A stretch of 64,000 nt of DNA from NCBI GenBank assembly GCA_024641985.1, contig JAHEBZ010000002.1:186001-250000 (forward strand). Reading direction: 5' to 3'. Origin of the DNA: Rhodoluna sp. GTDB taxonomy: Bacteria; Actinomycetota; Actinomycetes; Actinomycetales; Microbacteriaceae. Shown in pieces: positions 15,132 to 24,088 of this stretch. Both the position numbers and the translations under genes were made by a program. The notes beneath the pieces were generated by a model. That model searched no databases, was not told where the DNA came from, and saw nothing but the letters and a program-made list of their open reading frames with translations. Every line of letters starts with the position of its first letter. The stretch's first letter is position 1.

Positions 15132-15968
15132 TTAACCAAAATCGTCTGGATTTGGTCCCACTCGGTCTCCGCCATCAAATTTCTCAAACTTTGCCATATC
15201 CTCGGAATCGAGTTTGAAGTCAAAGACATCGATGTTTTCATCTAGGCGATCGTGGTTTGCGGTTTTTGGAATAACAAGATTGCCCAATTCGATGTGCCAG
15301 CGAACAACCACCTGCGTTGGAGTCTTGCCATGCTTCTGAGCAATTTCAAGCACCTCTGCCGAGTCATTGTAGCGACCGCGTGCAAGCGGCGACCACGCCT
15401 CGGTGGCGATGCCATGCGAAGAGTTGAAAGAGCGGATGTCTTTTTGCTGCCAACCTGGGTGCAACTCGATTTGGTTGATCGCAGGAACGGGGCCGCCAGC
15501 TGCAATCAATTTTTCGATGTGGTGCGGATTGAAATTGGAAACGCCGATGCCGCGAATTTTTCCGCCTTGCATAGCCTTCTGGAAAGCCGACCAGGTTTCG
15601 ACGAATTTGTCTTGGGTTGGGCACGGCCAGTGAATTAGCAAGAGGTCGAGGTAATCGAGGTTTAGTCGATCGAGGCTTTCGTCGATCGCCTCAAGTGCGC
15701 TGTCGTAACCCTGGCGGTCATTCCAAATCTTTGTGGTGACAAAGATTTCTTCGCGGGCTACTCCCGAGCTTCGAATGCCTTCGCCAACCTCGGCCTCGTT
15801 GCCATAAAGAGCCGCGGTGTCGATTCGGCGATAACCCTTTTGAATTGCCGTGCGAATTAGATTGACAGCAATTTCTTGGCCAACCTTATAAACGCCAAGG
15901 CCGAGTTGCGGCATCTGTTGACCGTTGTTTAGTTCGATAAGGGGCATTTGTTCAGGTGTAAAAGTCAT
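15132..15968 (-). CDS. Aldo/keto reductase
   Basis: This is an NADPH-dependent reductase with the (beta/alpha)8 AKR fold. The full catalytic tetrad is present: Asp and Tyr in RRIDTAALYGNE, Lys in FVTTKIW and His in LLLIHWPCP; IGVSNFNPHHIEKL and the cofactor loop VIPKTANHDRLDEN follow. The sequence is closest to the bacterial 2,5-diketo-D-gluconate reductase type, but the substrate cannot be told. I use the ATG at 15968 (278 residues): it lies 2 bp after the YciI stop, with GGAG inside the YciI end as ribosome site; the longer frame from 16001 would overlap YciI. It is the last gene of an MFS-YciI-AKR operon. Confidence 0.92.
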   Translation of the reverse strand: MTFTPEQMPLIELNNGQQMPQLGLGVYKVGQEIAVNLIRTAIQKGYRRIDTAALYGNEAEVGEGIRSSGVAREEIFVTTKIWNDRQGYDSALEAIDESLDRLNLDYLDLLLIHWPCPTQDKFVETWSAFQKAMQGGKIRGIGVSNFNPHHIEKLIAAGGPVPAINQIELHPGWQQKDIRSFNSSHGIATEAWSPLARGRYNDSAEVLEIAQKHGKTPTQVVVRWHIELGNLVIPKTANHDRLDENIDVFDFKLDSEDMAKFEKFDGGDRVGPNPDDFG

Positions 15969-15970
15969 GA

Positions 15971-16249
15971 TTAGCTCCAAGGGCCGAAGAGAGGGTTCCA
16001 CTCGGTGATCACTCGTTCTTCGAGATAACCACCGATGTCGAATGGGTCTAGATCAAGCAACTCGGCGAGCTGCTCAAGCGATTCCGCGCGCCAAATTAGC
16101 AGTGCGCCGGGGTTGCCAACCAAAGGCCCGCTGGCTAACAGGTTGCCAGCCGCAAGATGATTGCCTAGCCATTCGCGGTGCATAGGCCTAACTTCGGCTA
16201 GCCCCGCGTCGTCGGTGTTGTAGTGATAATTCACTGCAAAAATTGCCAT
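15971..16249 (-). CDS. YciI-family protein
   Basis: This 92-residue protein is of the YciI/YCII fold, a small ferredoxin-like domain. The marks are HREWLGNHLAAGNLLASGPLV (conserved H...L...G...SGP) and the final region DIGGYLEERVITEWNPLFG. YciI proteins are rarely characterised; the fold is related to dechlorinases and muconolactone isomerases. It lies 2 bp after the MFS gene and 2 bp before the AKR gene on the same strand, so the three are one tight operon, possibly for handling a small reactive metabolite. Confidence 0.9.
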   Translation of the reverse strand: MAIFAVNYHYNTDDAGLAEVRPMHREWLGNHLAAGNLLASGPLVGNPGALLIWRAESLEQLAELLDLDPFDIGGYLEERVITEWNPLFGPWS

Positions 16250-16251
16250 TA

Positions 16252-17418
16252 TTATTCTGCCTTAACCTTCATAAATGCGGGTGTGATGCTCACTGTAATC
16301 AACGCAACAATTACCGCGGCGATTCCAAAAACCATCGAAATAGACATGGCGGCCGTTGGGGCGATCACGTCAATAGCAATGCCTGCCATTGCGGCACCAG
16401 CCGAATAACCCATCAGTTGGCCGGTGTTTATCCAGCCGTATGCCTCTGCTGTGTCGTTCATCTTGATGTTGTTAGCAATAGTTGCAGCCAAAACCGCAAA
16501 CGCCGGTGCCACGCCTAAGCCAGCCACGAAGAAGCTGAAGGCCATCCAGATTGGGTCTGCTGGGTTGAACAAATAGAGCAAATAGCCGACCGCGATAATC
16601 GACAAGAATTTGGTTAGTGCCCATTTGGTTTTTGCACGATTGCCAAGAACTAAACCACCCAAGATTGAGCCAACCGAAAGTGCCGCCAAAACCAGGCCGG
16701 CAACTGTCTTGTCGGCTACGGCCACAGCGCCCACTTCAACGCCACTAAAACTGCCCACCATCAAGAAGCCAATGATCACATTGGTAAGCACAAGTTTGCT
16801 CTTAAGAACTTTGCCCATTTTGCCGCTGCTCTTCGGAATTTTAAGCGCTCCAACTTCGGGGTTTGAGGCAAACCACAGCGCGCCAAGAATTTGCACAATG
16901 CCCATTGCGACAACTACGGGCCCGGTTCCCCAGGTTGCTGCTCCGAAGGCCGCTAAAACAGGGCCAACGACCCAAATCAACTCTTGCGCGGTGGCATCAA
17001 GCGAGTAGACAGAATTCAATAATCGTTTCTCAACAAGAATCGGATAAAGAGTTCGAACTGCCGATTGGATGGGCGGTGATGTTAGGCCAACGATGAGAGC
17101 CAGAAAAACTACAAGCGCCGGTGGCATATAGAACAGGCCGATGAGTGCAATCGCAATAGCGCCGATGACTGCGCTACTAAGAATTACGCGACGAACACCA
17201 AGTGGGCCAAGCAGGCGACCAAGAAGGGGGCCCGAAATGGCTGCACCGATAGTTTCTGCGCCCAGGGCAATGCCTGCAATGGCATACGAATCGTGCATAT
17301 CTTCGATGTGCATAACGAAACCGAGTGTCATCATGCCAAACGGAAAACGGGCTAGAAGTTGCGACGAAATGACCCTAACGAAACCGGGTGTTTGCGCCAA
17401 TGCAGAATAATCGCCCAT
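16252..17418 (-). CDS. MFS transporter
   Basis: This 388-residue protein has 12 predicted membrane helices and begins directly with the first helix region (MGDYSALAQTPGFVRVISSQLLARFPFGM). It belongs to the actinobacterial MFS group with GLLGRLLGPLGVRRV as the helix 2-3 loop; the substrate is unknown. It is the first gene of the MFS-YciI-AKR operon. TAGGCT nine bases before the ATG is a possible -10 with a very short leader. It is separate from the other MFS gene at 12932, and the two are not close copies. Confidence 0.87.
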   Translation of the reverse strand: MGDYSALAQTPGFVRVISSQLLARFPFGMMTLGFVMHIEDMHDSYAIAGIALGAETIGAAISGPLLGRLLGPLGVRRVILSSAVIGAIAIALIGLFYMPPALVVFLALIVGLTSPPIQSAVRTLYPILVEKRLLNSVYSLDATAQELIWVVGPVLAAFGAATWGTGPVVVAMGIVQILGALWFASNPEVGALKIPKSSGKMGKVLKSKLVLTNVIIGFLMVGSFSGVEVGAVAVADKTVAGLVLAALSVGSILGGLVLGNRAKTKWALTKFLSIIAVGYLLYLFNPADPIWMAFSFFVAGLGVAPAFAVLAATIANNIKMNDTAEAYGWINTGQLMGYSAGAAMAGIAIDVIAPTAAMSISMVFGIAAVIVALITVSITPAFMKVKAE

Positions 17419-17430
17419 AACTCTTCAAGC

Positions 17431-18909
17431 CTAGATCCAGCTAGGCAGCCACATGTGCAATTGCCAGTACCAGAACGGCACCCAGGTGCCTATCCAAATC
17501 GGCATAAAGAACAACGAGGCCGCGAATGTTAGACCCAGGTATGCCAGCGTCACCTTCATTGCTCGAGTTTTAGCGGCACTCAGGTCTCGGTAGATTTTCA
17601 GAACGTAAGTGAGCGCAAGCAACATCCATGGCAAAAATGCGATGGCATAGAACTGAAAAACAGTGCGGCTTGTGAAGGCTAGCCATGGCAAATAGCCGCC
17701 GGCTAGGCCGAGCAAAATTAGACCCGAAACGCGATCGCGCTGGCGAATAAACCAAACCAGCAAAAAGAGCAATGCGGCGGTGGCGGGTAGCCAAATGAAT
17801 GGATTGCCGAGAGCGGTGATGGCGCTCGAGCAGCCCGAGGTTGATGTGCAACCATCTTGGCCGTTAGATAAGCCCTCGTAAAAGAAGCTGGTTGGTCTGG
17901 TAGACAACAGCCAAGTTAGCGGATTTGACTGGTATGAATGTGGGGTGTGCAAGTTGACGTGAAAGCCATAGGCCTCTTGGTGGTAATGCCACAGCGACTG
18001 AATCGGCTTTGGCACCCAAGCCCAGAAGCCGCTTGCCGGATTGGTTTCGGCCCAATTAGCGTCGTAACCGCCACCGCTGATTAGCCAGCCCGACCAGGTG
18101 GCAATGTATGTGGCTATCGCGATTGGAACCATCAGCAAGAACGTAGCAAGACCGCTGTCGATTAGCCCTGCGAATGCCCAGTTGGCTTGTTCTGCCCGGC
18201 GTCTAGCGAGGGTTTCGCTGATCACCACATACAGGCCAAAGGCTGCCAAAAAATAGAGGCCCGACCACTTAACCGAGGCGGCAGCGCCCAAAGTTGCACC
18301 GGCTGCGATCAGCCAAGGGCGAGCCCAAATCACCTTTGAAATATTTCGATTCTGTTGATCGCGAAGCAAGAAATAAAAGGCTAAAAGTGCAAAGAACCCA
18401 AGGATGTTGTCAAGCAGTGCAGTGCGCGAAAGAACTATGGCGTGACCATCGATGGCCAACAAAAAGCCGGCGATCAGTGCATATGCAGGTGATTTGAACA
18501 GCTGCCGGGCAATCACCATGATGAGAAAAACCGAGGCAACGCCAAGCACAGCAGTCGAAATGCGCCACGAAACTGGGTTTTCAGCGCCAAACAACCACAT
18601 GCCAAAGCCGATAATCCACTTGCCAAGCGGCGGGTGAACCACAAATGCAGGGTCGGGTAGATAGCCCCAAACGTTCCCGTTTTCAAAGTTCGAGTTATAG
18701 CCGTCTGGCCAACTCTTTTCGGCACCGGTGTTCCACAGAGTCCAGGCATCTTTCACATAGTAGGTTTCGTCGAAAACCAGTTTTGCCGGGTAGCCCAGGT
18801 TCCAGAGCCTCAAGAAAGCGGCCAGGGCAACAATGGCCCAGGTTGCGTATCTGTCAAACGCCCGGCGCGCAAAGTAGTTGCCATTCAGGCGTTCGAGCAA
18901 TGCAATCAC
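17431..18909 (-). CDS. pmt: Dolichyl-phosphate-mannose-protein mannosyltransferase (Pmt)
   Basis: This GT39 polyprenyl-phosphate mannose:protein O-mannosyltransferase works at the membrane on Sec-exported proteins. The 492-residue protein has many membrane helices. The catalytic Asp-Glu pair is in KLVFDETYYVKDAW (Asp47, Glu48), followed by DPAFVVHPPLGKW in the first outer loop, the Pmt signature. The C-terminus ends WQLHMWLPSWI. It starts at GTG 18909, divergent from rsmI with 23 bp between the two starts, as Rv1002c and Rv1003 are arranged. TAGCAT lies exactly six bases before the GTG, so the mRNA is probably leaderless. Confidence 0.93.
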   Translation of the reverse strand: MIALLERLNGNYFARRAFDRYATWAIVALAAFLRLWNLGYPAKLVFDETYYVKDAWTLWNTGAEKSWPDGYNSNFENGNVWGYLPDPAFVVHPPLGKWIIGFGMWLFGAENPVSWRISTAVLGVASVFLIMVIARQLFKSPAYALIAGFLLAIDGHAIVLSRTALLDNILGFFALLAFYFLLRDQQNRNISKVIWARPWLIAAGATLGAAASVKWSGLYFLAAFGLYVVISETLARRRAEQANWAFAGLIDSGLATFLLMVPIAIATYIATWSGWLISGGGYDANWAETNPASGFWAWVPKPIQSLWHYHQEAYGFHVNLHTPHSYQSNPLTWLLSTRPTSFFYEGLSNGQDGCTSTSGCSSAITALGNPFIWLPATAALLFLLVWFIRQRDRVSGLILLGLAGGYLPWLAFTSRTVFQFYAIAFLPWMLLALTYVLKIYRDLSAAKTRAMKVTLAYLGLTFAASLFFMPIWIGTWVPFWYWQLHMWLPSWI

Positions 18910-18933
18910 GCCCTAATGCTAGACAATAGAACG
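18909..18933. promoter_or_regulatory. Divergent leaderless promoters of pmt and rsmI, overlapping -10 boxes
   Basis: Two GTG starts face away from each other across 23 bp. The minus-strand -10 is TAGCAT (complement of 18916-18921), six bases before the pmt GTG. The plus-strand candidate is TAGACA (18920-18925), seven bases before the rsmI GTG. The two hexamers share the TA at 18920-18921, so polymerase could open only one at a time. Confidence 0.6.
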
Positions 18934-19763
18934 TGCTCATTCTCGCTGCGACTCCAATTGGCAATCTTTCGGATGCCTCGCCCCGCCTGCGCGAACACCT
19001 GCAGTCTTCGAAATTTATCTGCGCCGAAGACACCCGAAGTTTGCTAAAGCTTGCCAATTCGCTTGGCATCAAATTGAACGCCAGACTGTTTAGCCTTCAC
19101 GAGCACAACGAAGATGAGCGCTTGGATCAGATTCTTGAAATTGCTCAGGATGAAACCGTTTTGGTGGTTAGCGATGCTGGCATGCCAACGGTTAGCGACC
19201 CTGGCTTTATGTTGGTGCGAGCAGCTGTTGCCGCGGGTGTTGAGGTAACCGTGGTGCCTGGGCCATCAGCCGTTTTGGCGGCGCTGGCCGTATCGGGCTT
19301 GCCAACCGACAGGTTCACCTTTGAGGGGTTTTTGCCTCGCAAATCGGGCGAGCGCCGCAAGACTTTCGAAGCCCTCGCGCGCGAACCCCGCACAATGGTG
19401 TTTTTTGAATCGCCCCACCGCATTTTGGAATCGCTGCAGGATGCCGCATCGGTTTTGGGAGGCGCTCGCCGAGTGACGGTTTCGCGCGAGCTAACTAAAA
19501 AGTTTGAACACACCGAACGTGGCTCGCTTGACCAGTTGATCGAATGGGCGCGTTCTGAACCACGCGGCGAAATGGTTTTGGTGGTTGCCGGCGCAGAGGT
19601 AGTTGAATTGAAGACCGAGAACCTAGTAGACCAAGTTTTGGCTCTTGTTGAAGAGGGCACGGGGCTAAAGGCTGCAGTTGCCGAGATTGCCTCGGCATCG
19701 GGCGCTAGCAAGAGTGAGCTCTATCAGCTGGTTCTAGAGTACCGAAAGGCTCACAAGGGCTAG
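18933..19763 (+). CDS. rsmI: 16S rRNA (cytidine1402-2'-O)-methyltransferase
   Basis: RsmI methylates the ribose of C1402 in the 16S rRNA P-site region. The 276-residue protein shows the SAM-binding start MLILAATPIGNLSDASPRL, CAEDTRSLLKL, VSDAGMPTVSDPG and VPGPSAVLAALAVSGL, all hallmarks of the RsmI branch of tetrapyrrole-methylase-fold enzymes. The GTG start gives exactly the family N-terminus and is probably leaderless. metG follows 21 bp later with its own TAAGAT seven bases before the ATG. Confidence 0.96.
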   Translation: MLILAATPIGNLSDASPRLREHLQSSKFICAEDTRSLLKLANSLGIKLNARLFSLHEHNEDERLDQILEIAQDETVLVVSDAGMPTVSDPGFMLVRAAVAAGVEVTVVPGPSAVLAALAVSGLPTDRFTFEGFLPRKSGERRKTFEALAREPRTMVFFESPHRILESLQDAASVLGGARRVTVSRELTKKFEHTERGSLDQLIEWARSEPRGEMVLVVAGAEVVELKTENLVDQVLALVEEGTGLKAAVAEIASASGASKSELYQLVLEYRKAHKG

Positions 19764-19784
19764 GCTTCGGTTAAGATAGAGACC

Positions 19785-21386
19785 ATGCCAAACCAAGCCA
19801 GCAAGTCGTTTTATGTTACGACGCCAATCTTTTATGTAAACGATGCGCCACACATTGGCCACGCCTACACCGAGGTTGCCTCAGACGTGCTTGCTCGTTG
19901 GCACCGCCAGCGCGGCCAAAACTCGTTCTTGCTAACTGGCACCGATGAGCACGGCGAAAAAATTCTTCGCACCGCCGCCACCAACAACACCACTCCGCAA
20001 GCCTGGGCCGACAAATTAGTAACCGAGGCTTGGTTGCCGCTTCTTGAAACCATCGATATCAAGAATCAAGATTTCATTCGCACCACCGAGCCGCGCCACG
20101 AGAAAAACGTTCAAAAGTTTTTGCAACATCTTTATGACACCGGTTTCATTTATCGGGGCGAGTTTGAAGGCAACTATTGCGTAGGTTGCGAAGAATATAA
20201 AACCGAAGCCGATCTAATGCCAGGCGAAGGTGCTTTTGCCGGCGAGTCGGTTTGTGCTATTCACTCGAAACCTGTCGAGCGTTTAGCCGAGACCAACTAC
20301 TTTTTTAAGCTGAGCGAGTTCGAAGACAAACTTCTTTCTTTTTATACCGAGAACCCAAAGTTCATTCAGCCAGAATCGGCTCGCAACGAGGTTGTTTCGT
20401 TCGTTCGCCGCGGCCTTACCGATCTTTCAATCTCGCGCTCCAAAGAAAAGTTCGACTGGGGCATCGACATTCCTTGGGATGACAGCCACATCACATACGT
20501 GTGGTTTGATGCCTTGCTGAACTACATCACCGCGATTGGCTATGGCGAAGACACCGCCGAGGCCAAGGCTCAGTTCGAGACATTGTGGCCGGCTTCGGTT
20601 CAAATCGTGGGCAAAGACATCCTTCGCTTTCACGCCGTAATTTGGCCAGCAATGTTGATGGCGGCTGGTCTTGAGCCTGCCACTCAGGTTTTTGGTCACG
20701 GTTGGCTGCTGGTTGGTGGCGAAAAAATGTCGAAATCTAAGCTCACCGGCATCGCACCTAGCCAAATCACCGACACTTTTGGTTCGGATGCTTTTCGCTA
20801 TTACTTCATGAAGGCCATCGCTTTTGGGCAAGATGGCTCTTTCTCGTGGGAAGACCTTTCGGCCCGTTATCAGGCAGAGCTTGCTAACGGATTTGGCAAC
20901 CTTGCCTCGCGTTCGATTGCCATGATCCACAAATACTTTGATGGCGTTCTTCCTGCAGCTGGGGCGTTTACGGCCGATGATTTGAAGGTGCAGCAGATAG
21001 CAGCGGATGCGGTTTTGACTGCAAACGCAGCCATCGACGAGATCGCTATTCAGGATGCAATTAATGCCATCTGGACACTGGTCGACGAGTTGAACAACTA
21101 CATCACTGTTCAAGCCCCATGGGTTTTGGCAAAGGATGAAGCTAACACCGAGCGCCTCGGAACGGTTTTGAACACGACGGCCGAGGGCCTGCGTGCACTT
21201 GCGGTTTTGCTTAACCCAATTACCCCCAAGGCAACCGCAAAGTTGTGGTCGGCTCTGGTTGGCGATGATTCGCTTGATGCTCAACTTCTCGACAACGCAG
21301 GTGCCTGGAACCAGCTCAAGGCCGGTTCGAAAATTGGCCAATTAGAGCCGCTATTTCCTCGCATCGAAACCGACGAAGCGAAATAA
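19785..21386 (+). CDS. metG: Methionyl-tRNA synthetase
   Basis: This is a class I aminoacyl-tRNA synthetase of 533 residues, the short form without the C-terminal EMAP-like dimerisation domain. It has the HIGH motif (APHIGHAYTEV, about 22-32), a zinc-knuckle insert (YCVGC ... CAIHSKPVE), WFDALLNYITAIGY, and KMSKS at about 313-317. An anticodon-binding helical domain fills the last 150 residues. It is the second gene of the rsmI-metG-tatD-rsmA-ispE-ABC-F series, with tatD starting 2 bp after its stop. Confidence 0.97.
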   Translation: MPNQASKSFYVTTPIFYVNDAPHIGHAYTEVASDVLARWHRQRGQNSFLLTGTDEHGEKILRTAATNNTTPQAWADKLVTEAWLPLLETIDIKNQDFIRTTEPRHEKNVQKFLQHLYDTGFIYRGEFEGNYCVGCEEYKTEADLMPGEGAFAGESVCAIHSKPVERLAETNYFFKLSEFEDKLLSFYTENPKFIQPESARNEVVSFVRRGLTDLSISRSKEKFDWGIDIPWDDSHITYVWFDALLNYITAIGYGEDTAEAKAQFETLWPASVQIVGKDILRFHAVIWPAMLMAAGLEPATQVFGHGWLLVGGEKMSKSKLTGIAPSQITDTFGSDAFRYYFMKAIAFGQDGSFSWEDLSARYQAELANGFGNLASRSIAMIHKYFDGVLPAAGAFTADDLKVQQIAADAVLTANAAIDEIAIQDAINAIWTLVDELNNYITVQAPWVLAKDEANTERLGTVLNTTAEGLRALAVLLNPITPKATAKLWSALVGDDSLDAQLLDNAGAWNQLKAGSKIGQLEPLFPRIETDEAK

Positions 21387-21388
21387 TT

Positions 21389-22312
21389 TTGACCCAGCAG
21401 GGCTTTACACGAAGCAGTTCTAGCGGCGAGCAATCATCGGCCACAAAATCAAAGCCCGGCAAATCACCTAGTTTTGCGGTGGCGCCCGAGCCCCTCGAAG
21501 TTGCCATCTATGACAACCACTGCCACCTCGAATTTGTGTTTGACGAAGAGTTGGGCGCAATGCCTTGGCAAGAAAATTTAGACATATCTGAAAGCGTTGG
21601 CATCAAGGGCGTAGTTCAGGTGGGCGTGACCCTCGAAAGCTCGAAGTGGTGTGCCGAATTGGCCACCAAAGACAAGCGTGTTTTAGCTGCTGTTGCGCTG
21701 CACCCCAACGAAGCGCCACTTTATGAAACCAGAGCCCAGCTTGATGCGGCAATTGCCGAAATCGCAGAGCTAGCAAAGCAGCCACGAGTTCGAGCAATCG
21801 GCGAAACCGGTCTCGATTTTTTCAGAACCGAGGGGCAAGCAAGTATCGAATTGCAGCGTCACAGTTTTGAGGAACACATCAGAATTGCCAAAGAAAATGA
21901 CATTGCCCTGATGATTCACGATCGCGATGCCCACGATGCAGTGGTAGAAACTTTATTACGGGTTGGCCCACCAAAAAAGGTGGTGTTTCACTGCTATTCG
22001 GGTGACACCGACCTTGCCCAAATTTGCAACGACAACGGTTGGTATATGTCTTTTGCCGGCAACATCACTATTAAAAGAAATCAGCATTTGCGCGAGAGCC
22101 TTGCGATGGCGCGAAAAGACCTGATCTTGATTGAAACCGATGCTCCGTTTCTTGCACCCGAACCGTTTCGCGGTAGGCCAAATGCGCCCTACCTGGTTCC
22201 TATCACGGCAAGATTTATGGCCGAGGTGCGAGGGCAGCAGCTAAATGAACTTTGCACGCAGCTGGCTGCTAACACCGAAGCTGTTTATGGCTCTTGGAAC
22301 GAAGGTTTCTGA
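21389..22312 (+). CDS. tatD: TatD-family metal-dependent DNase, TTG start
   Basis: This is a TIM-barrel hydrolase with 3'-5' exonuclease activity in known members. Metal ligands are visible: His-x-His in DNHCHLEF, Glu in GETGLDFFR, His in MIHDRDAHD, His in VFHCYSG and Asp in ETDAPFLAP. A 40-residue Ser/Lys-rich, probably disordered N-terminus precedes the barrel. The start is a TTG 2 bp after the metG stop; there is no ATG nearby before the barrel. The stop TGA overlaps the rsmA ATG by one base. In Mycobacterium rpfB lies between tatD and rsmA; it is absent here. Confidence 0.9.
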   Translation: MTQQGFTRSSSSGEQSSATKSKPGKSPSFAVAPEPLEVAIYDNHCHLEFVFDEELGAMPWQENLDISESVGIKGVVQVGVTLESSKWCAELATKDKRVLAAVALHPNEAPLYETRAQLDAAIAEIAELAKQPRVRAIGETGLDFFRTEGQASIELQRHSFEEHIRIAKENDIALMIHDRDAHDAVVETLLRVGPPKKVVFHCYSGDTDLAQICNDNGWYMSFAGNITIKRNQHLRESLAMARKDLILIETDAPFLAPEPFRGRPNAPYLVPITARFMAEVRGQQLNELCTQLAANTEAVYGSWNEGF

Positions 22313-23160
22313 TGCCGCATGAGGTAAACCTGCTTGGTGGCACCGACATTCGTGCGCTGGCCAGCCGGCTAGATGTAACCCCGACCAAAAAGCTTGGTCA
22401 GAACTTTGTTACCGACCCAAACACCATTCGCCGAATCGTGGCCGCTGCGAAACTTGACGGATCTGAAACCGTGGTCGAAATTGGCCCAGGCTTGGGCTCA
22501 CTCACCCTGGGCTTGCTAGAGGTTGCCAACAAAGTTATAGCCGTCGAGATTGACCCAAAGATGGCGGCAGAGCTCGAAAGCACAATTGCTAACCGTGCAC
22601 CGGGCACAGATTTCACTTTGGTTCGAAACGATGCCCTGAAGGTCACGCAATTGCCAGCCGAGCCTGATGCGCTGGTTGCAAACCTTCCTTACAACATTTC
22701 GGTTCCCGTTCTGCTGCACTTTTTAGAGCAGTTCTCAAGTATTCAAAAGGGCTTGGTTTTGGTTCAAGCCGAGGTGGCTCATCGATTGGCGGCAACGCCG
22801 GGTTCAAAAATCTATGGCATTCCCAGCGTCAAGTTGGCCTGGTATGCCGATTCATACCTTGCCGGCAATGTGGGGCGAAATATTTTTTGGCCGGTGCCAA
22901 ACGTTGATTCGGCTTTGGTCTATTTTGCAAAGCGCGATGTTGCTCTGGGTGATGAAGAACTTCGCCTAGCAACCTTTGCTGCGGCCGATGCCGCATTTGG
23001 GCAGCGACGCAAAACACTGCGACAAGCGCTCGCCGACTGGGCTGGTTCGCCTGCCGAGGCCGAAAGAATTTTGATTTCTGCGGGCATCAGCCCACAGGCT
23101 CGCGGCGAAGAGCTAAATGTGCACCAGTTTGTTTCAATTGCGAAGGCTAAGAATGCTTGA
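22312..23160 (+). CDS. rsmA: 16S rRNA (A1518/A1519) dimethyltransferase
   Basis: RsmA (KsgA) dimethylates two adenines in helix 45 of 16S rRNA during small-subunit assembly. The 282-residue protein shows KLGQNFVTDPNTIRRIV (about 24-40), the SAM-binding VEIGPGLGSLTLGLL, the second acidic motif AVEIDPKM and catalytic motif IV NLPYNIS. The start is the ATG in TGATG, sharing its A with the tatD stop, so translation is coupled. Its last 8 bases overlap ispE. The rsmA-ispE pair is a conserved actinobacterial and wider bacterial arrangement. Confidence 0.96.
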   Translation: MPHEVNLLGGTDIRALASRLDVTPTKKLGQNFVTDPNTIRRIVAAAKLDGSETVVEIGPGLGSLTLGLLEVANKVIAVEIDPKMAAELESTIANRAPGTDFTLVRNDALKVTQLPAEPDALVANLPYNISVPVLLHFLEQFSSIQKGLVLVQAEVAHRLAATPGSKIYGIPSVKLAWYADSYLAGNVGRNIFWPVPNVDSALVYFAKRDVALGDEELRLATFAAADAAFGQRRKTLRQALADWAGSPAEAERILISAGISPQARGEELNVHQFVSIAKAKNA

Positions 23161-24088
23161 TCAGGCAACCGCATCAGCGCCGGGCAAAATCAACATATTT
23201 TTTGCCGTTGGCCCGCTGCTTGCAGATGGCTTTCACTCGGTTGCCAGCGTTTATCAAGCGCTCGACCTTCGTGAAATTGTTTCGATTTCGCCTGCGTCGA
23301 GTTGGAGCGTTGCGGTAGATGGAGCAATTTCGGAGGAGCAGATTGCTGCGGTGCCAACCGGCGAAGAGAATCTGGTGGTGCGGGCAGTTAAGTTGGTTGC
23401 CAAACTTGCCGGTTTGCCAGCGGCCGCCGCAATTTCAGCGATTTCAATTTACAAAAATGTTCCGGTGGCTGGGGGCATGGGCGGTGGTTCGGCCGATGCC
23501 GCCGCTGCCATGATTGCAGCGAATGAGGTGTGGGGCACCGGCCTTGGGTTACAAGAAATGGCTGCTGCCTCTGTTGAGCTGGGGGCCGACGTGCCATTTG
23601 CTCTTTTGGGTCAGACAGCAATCGGCTTGGGTCGTGGCGAAAAACTAACCTCGGTCGAACAAGTTGTGCCACTTCACTGGGTGCTTGCAGTTGCTGAGCG
23701 TGGGCTTAGCACCCCAGCCGTTTATAAGAGACTCGACGAATTAAGAATGGCCAGGGGAGACGACCCGAGTGCTTTTGCCGAGGCCAATGTTGCCGCTGCC
23801 TTGCTGGCTGCCTTGCAGTCTGGCGATGCACTTGAGGTTGCCAAGTTAATCAAAAACGACTTGCAAGAGGCTGCCTTAGACCTCATGCCAGAACTGGCCC
23901 AAACCATCGAAGCGGGGCTCGCGGCTGGCGCCTTAGCTGGCATGGTTTCGGGTTCGGGCCCAACCATTGCGCTGCTCGCCCAAGATGAAGAGGCGGCAGA
24001 GCAAATCGCTAACATCCTTGCGTTTCAGGGCATCAACGCCATCGCCGCATGCGGCCCATCGGCTGGCGCAAAGTTGGTTGCAAACTAA
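23153..24088 (+). CDS. ispE: 4-(cytidine 5'-diphospho)-2-C-methyl-D-erythritol kinase
   Basis: This GHMP kinase of the MEP isoprenoid pathway phosphorylates CDP-ME. The 311-residue protein shows ASAPGKINIFFAVG (substrate loop with Lys), the ATP-binding glycine loop PVAGGMGGGSADAAA (about 103-117) and SGSGPTIALLA (motif 3). The start ATG at 23153 lies inside the end of rsmA (8-base overlap) and gives the normal N-terminus; the frame can be extended to 23117 but that would add a non-homologous stretch. It overlaps the ABC-F start by one base (TAATG). Together with ispH at 56154 it shows the MEP pathway is used. Confidence 0.95.
   Translation: MLDQATASAPGKINIFFAVGPLLADGFHSVASVYQALDLREIVSISPASSWSVAVDGAISEEQIAAVPTGEENLVVRAVKLVAKLAGLPAAAAISAISIYKNVPVAGGMGGGSADAAAAMIAANEVWGTGLGLQEMAAASVELGADVPFALLGQTAIGLGRGEKLTSVEQVVPLHWVLAVAERGLSTPAVYKRLDELRMARGDDPSAFAEANVAAALLAALQSGDALEVAKLIKNDLQEAALDLMPELAQTIEAGLAAGALAGMVSGSGPTIALLAQDEEAAEQIANILAFQGINAIAACGPSAGAKLVAN

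Noticed and set aside
20427-21341. 304-codon open frame antisense to metG
   Set aside because: It mirrors metG codons, has no ribosome site or recognisable domain, and lies entirely inside a certain gene.
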